Assembly: GCA_002344215.1 (NCBI GenBank)
Contig: DDSV01000048.1
Coordinates: 1-64,000 of the forward strand
DNA: 64,000 nt
Direction: 5' to 3'
Source: Akkermansiaceae bacterium UBA2381
GTDB lineage: Bacteria; Verrucomicrobiota; Verrucomicrobiia; Verrucomicrobiales; DEV007
Shown here in pieces: positions 17,690 to 25,601 of the stretch. The notes under the pieces are model-generated. The model was given only the letters and a program-made list of their open reading frames with translations, did not search any database and was not told the origin of the DNA. The position numbers and the translations under genes are program-made. Position 1 is the first letter of the stretch; every line of letters starts with the position of its first letter.

Positions 17690-19015
17690 ATGACGAAGCG
17701 GCCAATTCTTATCCGTCTGCTGCTGCTCGTCGCCTGTTCGGAATCGATTCAGGCGGAGACCGAAAACTGGCCTCAATATCGCGGCGCTGCCTCGGATGGA
17801 CTTGCTGAGGGAGCCACCCTGCCCGAAACCTGGAGCACCACGGAAAATGTCGTCTGGCGGACGAAAGTCCCCGGATGGGGCTGGTCTTCCCCCATTGTCT
17901 GGGGCAATCAAATCTTTGTGACCTCGGCCGTCTCAAAGACAGAACTCCCGACGCCCCATGTCGGAGGATATCCCGGCGGCCACATCGGCAGCGAAGAGGA
18001 GCACCGGTGGATGTTATACGCCCTGGACTTCGAGTCGGGAAAAATCGAGTGGGAATTTGAAGCGCATCGTGGCATTCCGCCGAAGATGCGACACCCGCGC
18101 AATTCGTTCGCCTCCGAGACGCCCGTGACCGACGGAGAGAGGGTCTACGCCTGGTTTGCCAACATCGGTCTTTTCTGCACCGATCTCGCCGGCAAAAAAC
18201 TGTGGGAACGCCGCTGGCCTGCCTATTCGATGCGCGATGAGTGGAATACGGGGACGTCGCCGGTCCTGCACGGCGACCGCCTTTTCATCCAGAACGACAA
18301 CGAGGAGGACTCCTGGCTGGAGTGCCTCGACAAACTCACCGGGGAAACCCTCTGGCGCGTCGCGCGCGAAGAACGCAGCACCTGGTCGACCCCTTATTAT
18401 TGGGAGAGCGGGCCTCGCGACGAACTCGTCACGATCGGAACGAACCGGATTCGCTCCTACAATCCGGCGGATGGTGCGCTTCTTTGGGAATTGTCAGGGT
18501 CTTCCGGCCTTGTCAGTCTCATGCCCGTTGCGAAAGAGGGATTGCTCTATGTCGGTGCCGGTTACCACTATGGGCCGCTCTATGCGATCCGCCCCGGCGC
18601 GAGCGGGGATATTTCGCTCAAGGGAGAAGAGACAGGCAATGCGCATATCGCCTGGTCGCAGAGACGTGGCTCGAGTATTCATCCCTGTTACCTCATAAGC
18701 GGAGACAGGCTCTTTGTCTGCTATGACTCCGGTCTGATGGCCTGCTTTAATGCAAAAACGGGAGAGGAGATCATCCCGAAGCAGCGGCTCAACACGACGG
18801 GCGGTCGATTCTACGCCTCGCCCTGGGCCTACAACGGAAAGGTTTTCATGCTCAATGAAAACGGCGACACCTGGGTAATCGAGGACGCCCCGGAGTATAA
18901 GCTCGTTCGAAAAAACCCGCTCGGCGACGTCATCTGGGCGACTCCGGCGATCGCGCGGGGCAGTCTCTTCATTCGCACGTATTCATGGCTTTACCGTCTC
19001 CAGGACTCCAGGTGA
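17690..19015 (+). CDS. Exported PQQ-like beta-propeller protein
   Basis: The protein is 441 aa with an N-terminal hydrophobic segment (LIRLLLLVAC) and then NWPQYRGAASDGLAEGA, the characteristic start of these propellers. Repeated blades follow (VVWRTKVPGWGWSSPIVWGNQIFVTSA, LYALDFESGKIEWEFEA, LDKLTGETLWRV, SYNPADGALLWELSG). A second copy of this family lies at 59392. The fold suggests a periplasmic structural or redox-associated role; PQQ binding is not demonstrated. Its stop TGA (19013-19015) overlaps the ATG of the next gene by one base, so the two are probably translationally coupled. Confidence 0.85.
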   Translation: MTKRPILIRLLLLVACSESIQAETENWPQYRGAASDGLAEGATLPETWSTTENVVWRTKVPGWGWSSPIVWGNQIFVTSAVSKTELPTPHVGGYPGGHIGSEEEHRWMLYALDFESGKIEWEFEAHRGIPPKMRHPRNSFASETPVTDGERVYAWFANIGLFCTDLAGKKLWERRWPAYSMRDEWNTGTSPVLHGDRLFIQNDNEEDSWLECLDKLTGETLWRVAREERSTWSTPYYWESGPRDELVTIGTNRIRSYNPADGALLWELSGSSGLVSLMPVAKEGLLYVGAGYHYGPLYAIRPGASGDISLKGEETGNAHIAWSQRRGSSIHPCYLISGDRLFVCYDSGLMACFNAKTGEEIIPKQRLNTTGGRFYASPWAYNGKVFMLNENGDTWVIEDAPEYKLVRKNPLGDVIWATPAIARGSLFIRTYSWLYRLQDSR

Positions 19016-19593
19016 TGAAATCGTTCAAATTCCTCCTTTTCCTGACATTGACCCCATTCGCTGTTCACGGCGACGGCCTTGAATCGGCCCGCGAATCCGT
19101 CCGCGGCGACACCGGCAAGTGGAACGATAACCCCATCCTTCAATTCGCGCCGCCGCCCGGGAAGAAGCCGGAAGGACTGAACCTCGATAATTGGGCCGAT
19201 CAACTTCTCGAGACCGGGGAGAACCCCGGATCGGAAGAGGAGACATGGCTCCTCTTTCGCACCCGCCAGCTCGATGACAACGACCGCGTTTGGGTCGAGA
19301 AGATCGAGCGTGAAGGCAATACGATTACGGTGAGGATGTCCGAAGCGATCTGGCAGGGGAATTACTTCAAGACTTTCACTTACTACGAGGTTCTCCTGGT
19401 GAACCTAGGCAAATTGCCAGCAGGCGAGTATACCGTGAAATGGATTATCGATCCGCTCGTCTTTACGGAGTTCGACGGTGACGGACGGCCCCAGTCCCGG
19501 AACGGAAAGCCGCAGAACAACCGGCCGAAAAACGCAACTCCGGGCAAAAGTGAATCGGTCACGGTAAACGGGAATCTGGTGGTGACAGATTAG
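19015..19593 (+). CDS. Exported protein of unknown function coupled to the propeller gene
   Basis: I start at the ATG at 19015, which overlaps the preceding stop and opens a signal peptide (MKSFKFLLFLTLTPFAVHGDG). The product is 192 aa. The mature part is mostly beta strands (DDNDRVWVEKIEREGNTITVRMSEAIWQG ... YYEVLLVNLGKLPAGEYTVKWIIDPL). It ends in a polar Asn/Pro/Lys region. No family recognised. Tight coupling to the propeller suggests a joint function. Confidence 0.65.
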   Translation: MKSFKFLLFLTLTPFAVHGDGLESARESVRGDTGKWNDNPILQFAPPPGKKPEGLNLDNWADQLLETGENPGSEEETWLLFRTRQLDDNDRVWVEKIEREGNTITVRMSEAIWQGNYFKTFTYYEVLLVNLGKLPAGEYTVKWIIDPLVFTEFDGDGRPQSRNGKPQNNRPKNATPGKSESVTVNGNLVVTD

Positions 19594-19801
19594 AGCGGCA
19601 CCCGACGAAGACGGTGCACAGCAAGGAGTCTCGCTGATGATAGTCGGGCGGGATTCCCTCGCCCGTTGCATTCGAGCCACCCGGTCCCACGAACCATCGA
19701 AAGGGTGATCGTCTTTGGTTGAGATTGTGGGCGACGAGTGGCAGCCTGATCGCGAGAGCGCGGACGTTGCGCGCCACAAGGAATAATAGACAACCTGTTT
19801 G
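19594..19801. other. Spacer with coherent minus-strand reading frame, possible dispersed element
   Basis: This 208-bp gap holds no gene I can support. A 72-codon minus-strand frame (19559-19777) starts MARNVRALAIRLPLVAHNLN and covers almost the whole spacer, running slightly into the upstream gene. Its clean composition looks more like a remnant of a repeated element than ordinary intergenic DNA, but no second copy exists in this window. Confidence 0.3.
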
Positions 19802-21169
19802 ATGGATTTACCCGGTTCAGCCAGCGACGAGGAACAGATCGAGGACCTCTTCCAGATTCTTGAGTCAATCGAGCAGGGTCTGGTTCATGGTGATACAGAG
19901 ATGCTTTCCGATGCGGGAGAAAAAATTGATCAGGTTTCCGCGAGTCTCTCACGGCGCTTGACGGTGCCGGAAGTGGAAAGAACAAGACTCTCCGCAGCGG
20001 TGGCGACACTCAGGGGTCATCTTGCCCGCTGGAAGCAGTTGCCCGCCGAAGCCGACGATGCCTACGCCGAAGCTCTGAACCTGATTGAGCCGTCCTGTCT
20101 GGAACCTTCGGTGGCGGCGCGTCGCGCCGCGAGCCTCTGGACCTATCGGGGGATTGGAGGTCTCCTCGATGACTCGGTCGAGGGCCTGAGTTCAGCGGTC
20201 GGGCATTTTGACAAGGCGATCGAACTGAGAACCCGGGACGGGATGGGAGACAGCGCGAACCGGTGGGGGCTCGCCGCCGCCTGGATGAACCGCGGTGACG
20301 CCCTTGGCCGGATCGGAGGGCTGCTTGAACTCGAGGAGAAGATCAGGTCGAACGAGACGGCCGTCAGTCTTCTCGATGATTTCCCCCCGGACGATAACCC
20401 CGCCTATCGCGTCCGTTTTGCTCTCGCGCAAATGAACCGCGCGGACGCAATGCTTATCCTGACGACCCGCTATGGCAAAAGTTTCAGAGCTGAGGTTATC
20501 GCTGCATTTCTCACGGCGGTGGAGACCCTGCGCGCGGGGGCACTCAGAGGAGAAGAGGAATCCCGGAGAGTTCTGGCGGTGGCGCTCACGAATCTTGCCA
20601 GAGCAAGACTCCTGATGGAGAACCGGGGCAGTCCCCTCGTCGAGGACGCGGCGAGGGAGGCCATGAAGCTGCTGTCGTCGGGAGCGCTCGATCTCCTTGA
20701 AGGGGACCTTGTCACACTGGAACTGACCGCGCGACTCACGCTCTGCCGTGCGCTTGGAGACCGCGAAACGCCCTGCCAGCCGGAGGAAGTCACGGACCTT
20801 GTCGAAGAGGGACTGGAACTGATCCGAAAGTTCCGTGAAAAGGGTGGAAACCTTTCTGCGCTGGGAGGCATCGCGAGCGAACTGTTCCGGTGCGGTGCCG
20901 AATCCTATCTCCGGAACCAACCCCAATTCCTCGCCGATTACCTCCTTGATTACCTCGATCCCTCCAGCGTGCATCCTGTCCTCGCCGATGACATCGAATC
21001 ACACGAAATTGCGGTCACGACCCTTTGGAACGGAGCCGCTGAGATTCAACGCGCCGGATTTTCTGACATTGGATCAAGCGGGTTCGACAAGAACCGGGAC
21101 CTCCTTGCAAGCTGGCATGAATGCCGGGAACGCCTCGCCGCAATTCGCGAAGCCCGGATTGTTTACTAA
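19802..21169 (+). CDS. Cytoplasmic helical-repeat (TPR-like) protein of unknown function
   Basis: This 455-residue protein (ATG at 19802; a TTG at 19799 is an alternative) has no signal peptide. It is composed almost wholly of amphipathic helices rich in Ala, Leu, Glu and Arg. TPR-like pairs include DDAYAEALNLIEPS, AVGHFDKAIELRTRDG and AAAWMNRGDALGRIGGLLELEEKI. TPR arrays mediate protein contacts. No catalytic motif is visible and the neighbours give no functional hint. Confidence 0.65.
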   Translation: MDLPGSASDEEQIEDLFQILESIEQGLVHGDTEMLSDAGEKIDQVSASLSRRLTVPEVERTRLSAAVATLRGHLARWKQLPAEADDAYAEALNLIEPSCLEPSVAARRAASLWTYRGIGGLLDDSVEGLSSAVGHFDKAIELRTRDGMGDSANRWGLAAAWMNRGDALGRIGGLLELEEKIRSNETAVSLLDDFPPDDNPAYRVRFALAQMNRADAMLILTTRYGKSFRAEVIAAFLTAVETLRAGALRGEEESRRVLAVALTNLARARLLMENRGSPLVEDAAREAMKLLSSGALDLLEGDLVTLELTARLTLCRALGDRETPCQPEEVTDLVEEGLELIRKFREKGGNLSALGGIASELFRCGAESYLRNQPQFLADYLLDYLDPSSVHPVLADDIESHEIAVTTLWNGAAEIQRAGFSDIGSSGFDKNRDLLASWHECRERLAAIREARIVY

Positions 21170-21229
21170 AAAGGGCAGCCCTCCGGGATTCCCCGCCTCC
21201 GCCCCCATCCGGAGGCCGACAAAGCCTGC

Positions 21230-21922
21230 CTACATCTCCGCCCACTGGCGCAGAAGATTGTGGTAAACCCCGGTGAGCTGGACGGCCGATTTGCGCGCCG
21301 CCTCATGTTCGGAAAGTTCACGTGAGACATTCTGAATTCCCAGATCGAGATCAAAGAGCAGGGACCGTTTCCCGTCGTCACGGATCATGCTCTGGAGCCA
21401 GAAGAAGGAACACAACCGCGTCCCCCGTGTCACCGGAGTCACATGATGAAGGCTCGTGGAGGGATAGAGAACCATTGATCCCGCAGGAAGCTTGACCCGA
21501 TGGACTCCGTAGGTGTCCTCAACACAAAGTTCGCCTCCGTCATAATTTTCCGGATCCTCGAAAAAGAGAGTCGCCGAGAGATCGGTCCTGATCCGGACCG
21601 GTGCCCCCGGGAATTGTCTGATGGCATTATCGACGTGAGTCCCGAAAGACTGCCCTCCCGAGTATCGATTGAAGAGAGGTGGGAAAATGCGTAAGGGCAG
21701 AGCCGCGCTGTGGAAAAGGGGATTTTGTCCCAGCGCGAGGAGGATCATTTCCCCCACTTGCCGTGAAACCGGATGACCTTCGGGTATCTGCTGATTGTCT
21801 TTTGCCCTGGCGGACTGATGACCTGCGGTCACCCGCCCGTCCACCCACTCAGCCGAGTCGAGTAGTCTCCTGGCCTCTTCGACTTGAGCGGAAGTGAGCA
21901 GATCGGGGATGGTGATAAGCAT
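21230..21922 (-). CDS. piuC: PKHD-type Fe(II)/2-oxoglutarate dioxygenase (PiuC/YbiX family)
   Basis: The protein is 230 aa, normal for the family. The iron ligands are His96 and Asp98 (GTHVDNA) plus His159 (SLHHVTPV). An arginine for 2-oxoglutarate lies near 168 (TRGTRLCSFFW), and the conserved DGGELCVED precedes it. YbiX/PiuC genes typically sit beside Fiu-type catecholate receptors, exactly as here (14 bp downstream). The substrate is unsettled; a role in processing siderophores or receptors is generally assumed. It is third in the operon under the Fur box. Confidence 0.9.
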   Translation of the reverse strand: MLITIPDLLTSAQVEEARRLLDSAEWVDGRVTAGHQSARAKDNQQIPEGHPVSRQVGEMILLALGQNPLFHSAALPLRIFPPLFNRYSGGQSFGTHVDNAIRQFPGAPVRIRTDLSATLFFEDPENYDGGELCVEDTYGVHRVKLPAGSMVLYPSTSLHHVTPVTRGTRLCSFFWLQSMIRDDGKRSLLFDLDLGIQNVSRELSEHEAARKSAVQLTGVYHNLLRQWAEM

Positions 21923-21936
21923 GATAAACCTCCGGA

Positions 21937-24252
21937 TTAAAATTCCATCGAAGCAGAGAACATCACCGAGCGTCCCTCACCGGGAATGAAGTGCCCGCCA
22001 CCCACCGTGCCGACATAGTTCTCATCGGCGATGTTGTTGAGGTTCATCCTTAGGGTCAATTTTTCGTTCACCCGGTACCCTACCAGAGCATCCCATATCA
22101 GATAGGACGGTGCCACCGTGGTGTTGTTCACGTTGGTGAATCGATCGGAGACATACACCGGTCCTCCACCGACAAAGAAGTTGTTCGGCAACTCCGCCTG
22201 AAACCAGAGACTGAAGGAATCCTCAGGGGTGTTCGCCAGATTGTTGCCGATGTTCGCCAATTCGGCAGGAGAGGCATTCGCCGTAGCACCGGTCAGGGTC
22301 GCGTCGAGGTGGGTGTAGCTCAAATATACGTTCAGCCAATCGTTGACTTCTCCCGCCGCACCCAGCTCGAAGCCGTCCACACGCTGCGATCCGTCCAGGG
22401 TCACTTCGTTTGTAATGGTGTCAGTGCTTCGCGCGTTTGACTTGTTGATGCGGAATAGCGCGGCCGAAAGGGAAAGCCGTTCATCCAGCACATCCCATTT
22501 TGTCCCAAGTTCCATCGTATTGGTTTCCTCCGGATCCACATTCACATTGGCGGCGGTAAGCGACTGCGTTTCGGCAGAGGGGTTAAACGATGTTCCGTAT
22601 CCGAAATAGATACTACCGTTTTCGGCGGGCTTCACCACGGCAGCGGCCCGGTTGCTGAAAGTCTCGTCGGTCCGCTCTAAGGCGCTGGTGACGACTCCCG
22701 AAGTGTCTCTCACCACATACTTCAGATCGTATTGGTCAAAGCGGATGCCTCCCGTCAGATCGAGCCACTCGGTGACTTCTACCGTGTCAAACGCGTAGGC
22801 GGACAGGGTGAGGGCATCGGCGGTGTTCGAGGCACCGGTATAATTGAAGCCCGTCGAAGAGCCGTCGACTGGATTCGGATTATACGGATCCGCAGGAAGA
22901 GCCGGTGCCACCGCAGCCATCATCCGTCGGAAATAGTCCTCCTTCGCCACTTCAATTCCTACCAGCGCTTCGTGTTTCAGCGCCCCGGTTTCGAAGTCGA
23001 TGAGAAAATCACTCTGGTTGACGAAGACATCGTTCCTGTCGTCCCGTGGTTGGAATCCCCGGTTGATCACGGCGGGGTTGGTGGCGCTAAACCGAGGTGC
23101 TCCGGCAATGGAATTTCGATGCACCTGACCGATTCGAGTCTGGTTTCGGAATGTAATGGAATCGTTGAAATCGTGTTCAAACCGGGCCGTAAAACGGGCG
23201 ACATCAACATCCTCGAAGTCACGATTCAACAGTCCATAGTAATTGTCGAAATCAACCGGTGCCGGGCCGCCAATGTAGGGGGTGAAAGCCGGATCCGTAA
23301 CTGTGGCGGGAACATAAGGGATCCCGTAGTCGGAGAGATTATCTTCCCGCTGGTAGAAGGCATTCAAGAATAGTCGCGTATTCGATCCTTCCTGAAGGCC
23401 GAATCCAAGCGAGGCATCGACCCCATAGCGATTGTTGTAAACATAGTCCCTCCCCGGGATGTTCTGATCGTGGGCGAGCAGGTTGAGACGCAAAGCAGCT
23501 CCCTCGATCTGTTCGATCTCGTGATTGTAGTCCACGGTGGTGCGGAACAGATTGTCGCTGCCCCCCGAGAGATCGACACGGGTGAAGTTGTCATCGATAT
23601 GCGCTTGTTTGGATCCCAGATTCAAGTAGCCGCCAGTCGCGCCTCGTCCTGAATTTGCCGACGACGGTCCTTTCACCACTTCAACTTGTTCGAGATTGAA
23701 TGGATCGCGGTAGTAACCCCCGAGATCGCGAATACCATCCACGAAAAAATCATTTCGAGCACCGAATCCGCGGAGAGTCAGACTGTCACCAGCTGAGGCC
23801 CCTCCCTCGCCCGCCGCCATGCTGATCCCGGAAACGTTGCGCAGCGCCTCACGAAGGCTGGTCGCTCCCTGATCTCTAATCAGGGTCTCTGGGATGACCT
23901 GAACGGTTTGGGGTATATCGAGGAGAGGCTGGGTGTACTTCGTCGAAGTCAGCTGAGTTGGCTTGTAGATCGAATCATTCAAAACCAGGGGTTCCACCTC
24001 GGGCACCTCTTCAACAACAGGTTGAGGACGTGGCGCCGGCCGGGGCTTGGGAGCGGGTTTTGCAGCCTCAACAACCTGAGGAGGCAGTGTCCCGGCCTCT
24101 GCATCGCCCGTTTCCGGAGTCTGCCCGGACGTTTCCTGCGCGTTGGCCTGGCTGGCCGCACACAGAAGACCCAATAGGGCAAAACTCTCCCTCGCGAGGG
24201 AGGATCTCGATTTAGGCGCGGTTGATTTCGTCAGATTGCGTTTCCTTTTCAT
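21937..24252 (-). CDS. TonB-dependent siderophore receptor (Fiu-like)
   Basis: The frame is open to 24441 but that overlaps the preceding gene. The ATG at 24252 has an AAAGGA ribosome-binding site about 6 bp upstream and opens a signal peptide ending ANAQ, so the product is 771 aa. The plug domain shows DIPQTVQVIPETLIRDQGA, NVSGISMAAGEGG, LRGFGARNDFFVDGIRD and VEVVKGPSSANSGRGATGG. The 22-strand barrel ends in a C-terminal Phe (MFSASMEF), as outer-membrane proteins do. A Pro-rich stretch (about 55-85) precedes the plug. Expected role: outer-membrane uptake of ferric catecholate siderophores. Confidence 0.92.
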   Translation of the reverse strand: MKRKRNLTKSTAPKSRSSLARESFALLGLLCAASQANAQETSGQTPETGDAEAGTLPPQVVEAAKPAPKPRPAPRPQPVVEEVPEVEPLVLNDSIYKPTQLTSTKYTQPLLDIPQTVQVIPETLIRDQGATSLREALRNVSGISMAAGEGGASAGDSLTLRGFGARNDFFVDGIRDLGGYYRDPFNLEQVEVVKGPSSANSGRGATGGYLNLGSKQAHIDDNFTRVDLSGGSDNLFRTTVDYNHEIEQIEGAALRLNLLAHDQNIPGRDYVYNNRYGVDASLGFGLQEGSNTRLFLNAFYQREDNLSDYGIPYVPATVTDPAFTPYIGGPAPVDFDNYYGLLNRDFEDVDVARFTARFEHDFNDSITFRNQTRIGQVHRNSIAGAPRFSATNPAVINRGFQPRDDRNDVFVNQSDFLIDFETGALKHEALVGIEVAKEDYFRRMMAAVAPALPADPYNPNPVDGSSTGFNYTGASNTADALTLSAYAFDTVEVTEWLDLTGGIRFDQYDLKYVVRDTSGVVTSALERTDETFSNRAAAVVKPAENGSIYFGYGTSFNPSAETQSLTAANVNVDPEETNTMELGTKWDVLDERLSLSAALFRINKSNARSTDTITNEVTLDGSQRVDGFELGAAGEVNDWLNVYLSYTHLDATLTGATANASPAELANIGNNLANTPEDSFSLWFQAELPNNFFVGGGPVYVSDRFTNVNNTTVAPSYLIWDALVGYRVNEKLTLRMNLNNIADENYVGTVGGGHFIPGEGRSVMFSASMEF

Positions 24253-24289
24253 AAGTCCTTTGCTGTTCCTGTTGATTGTGGTTCGGGAT

Positions 24290-25381
24290 TTATCCCTTTG
24301 ATTGATCGGGACGGGACCGTTCCGGCAATGCGGAATTTCCTCCCCCCGGCAGCCCTGCGGGTTCCTCTCTCCCTCCGGAGCGAGGGCCAGTCGGGCGCAT
24401 TTCCGGATTCTGCGGTGCCACTCTTTGTTGCGGCGGACCAAAGGTGAGGTCGGCGAAGGTCCCGGAAAAAATGATGAAAGAGAGCACCGCCGCGACGCTC
24501 AATCCCATGACCCCGAGGGCCCGGGTTGGCTTCATTTGCCACCACATGATCACACCCGAGAGCCCCCAGAAGACCATCGTGAATCCCGTGGCATCGCCGA
24601 ACAGGGACCAGAGCCAGCGGGCTCCCATCCGATCGGGATAATGATGCGCTTTGTGAAGCCTCCCCAGGATGGCATTTGCGTCCACCACCGGAGTCTCCTC
24701 GATATCCCGGGCGTTGATTGTTCCCGAAACGAGGCTGTAAACCGCATTCCAGGTTTTCCCATCTCCGGTCGAGTGAATCTGAAAACGAACCTCCGGTCCT
24801 CCCCTCTCCGACGGAACCATGGGCCCGGTGGGATTCAATTCCGACTTTTCAAGGACGGCGGAGGCGAGAGGCGAGACGAAATCTGCGGCGAAGGATGGAA
24901 TCGCGATCTTTTTCCCCTGAAACGGTGGCGGTGTTAGTTTCGGGCTTCCGGGATTGAAGACCACCTCCGCACTTCCGTGATTGAGGCTGATCTTGACCTG
25001 AGCATTTCCCTCTTTGGTCGGGGCTTGATAGACGAGGGCTCCGTCCAGGGTAGCGTCGGATCGGGAGATTCGCTCGAAAGTAGACCCCGTCTGTCCCTGA
25101 TTGAGAGATGAAATGACCTCATCCGCGATCGCATCAGGATCCGGCAATTCGAAGGGATGAATCATTCCCACTTCCCGCGCACTGATTTTAGAAACCTTTT
25201 CGACCGGGCTAAACCACTCGGAATGATTGAAGAGGACGCCGCTAAAGCCAAAGAACACCACCCACGGCAGGAGAATAAGCCCCGTATACATATGTATGCG
25301 GCGAACCACTTTCATCCATCGGTTCGTACCCTTTTTGGAAACAAGACCGGATCTCTTCCGGGGGTTGATTTGAGGATTCAT
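24290..25381 (-). CDS. PepSY-associated transmembrane protein (iron-uptake associated)
   Basis: This 363-residue protein has an N-terminal helix with RIHMYTGLILLPWVVFFGFSGVLFNHS, a periplasmic PepSY-like region, then WLWSLFGDATGFTMVFWGLSGVIMWW and a further helix before a Pro/Arg-rich tail. The paired histidines (HMYTG, LHKAHHYPD) resemble those of PepSY-TM proteins proposed to carry haem or reduce ferric siderophores. It starts 31 bp from a Fur-box match and leads the operon, 37 bp ahead of the receptor. Confidence 0.85.
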   Translation of the reverse strand: MNPQINPRKRSGLVSKKGTNRWMKVVRRIHMYTGLILLPWVVFFGFSGVLFNHSEWFSPVEKVSKISAREVGMIHPFELPDPDAIADEVISSLNQGQTGSTFERISRSDATLDGALVYQAPTKEGNAQVKISLNHGSAEVVFNPGSPKLTPPPFQGKKIAIPSFAADFVSPLASAVLEKSELNPTGPMVPSERGGPEVRFQIHSTGDGKTWNAVYSLVSGTINARDIEETPVVDANAILGRLHKAHHYPDRMGARWLWSLFGDATGFTMVFWGLSGVIMWWQMKPTRALGVMGLSVAAVLSFIIFSGTFADLTFGPPQQRVAPQNPEMRPTGPRSGGREEPAGLPGGGNSALPERSRPDQSKG

Positions 25382-25412
25382 TGGTCAGTAAAAGGAGAAC
25401 AATAACGTTGTT

Positions 25413-25431
25413 GATAATGAGATGCATTCTC
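25413..25431 (-). promoter_or_regulatory. Fur box
   Basis: The 19-bp site GATAATGAGATGCATTCTC matches the classical Fur consensus (GATAATGATAATCATTATC) at 15 of 19 positions and sits in a local AT-rich stretch. It lies 31 bp upstream of the PepSY gene. Given three iron-related genes downstream, repression by Fur under iron sufficiency is a confident inference. Confidence 0.8.
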
Positions 25432-25601
25432 ATTTAAGTCAACGGATTTGAACTTACTTTCTGAAAATTTCTTCCATTTCCCGTCTTCCCGGGGCCGGAT
25501 CCCCTGATCACGGCTGGCCGCAGCGTATTTCGAGCGTAAGTTTCAGATGACTCGCGACATTCTTCACGGTGATGTCTCGTCCGAATATTCCCCCGACCCA
25601 T

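Noticed and set aside
24252..24441. Longer TonB-receptor start
   Set aside because: It would put 63 basic residues before the signal peptide and overlap the PepSY gene; the ATG at 24252 has a ribosome-binding site.
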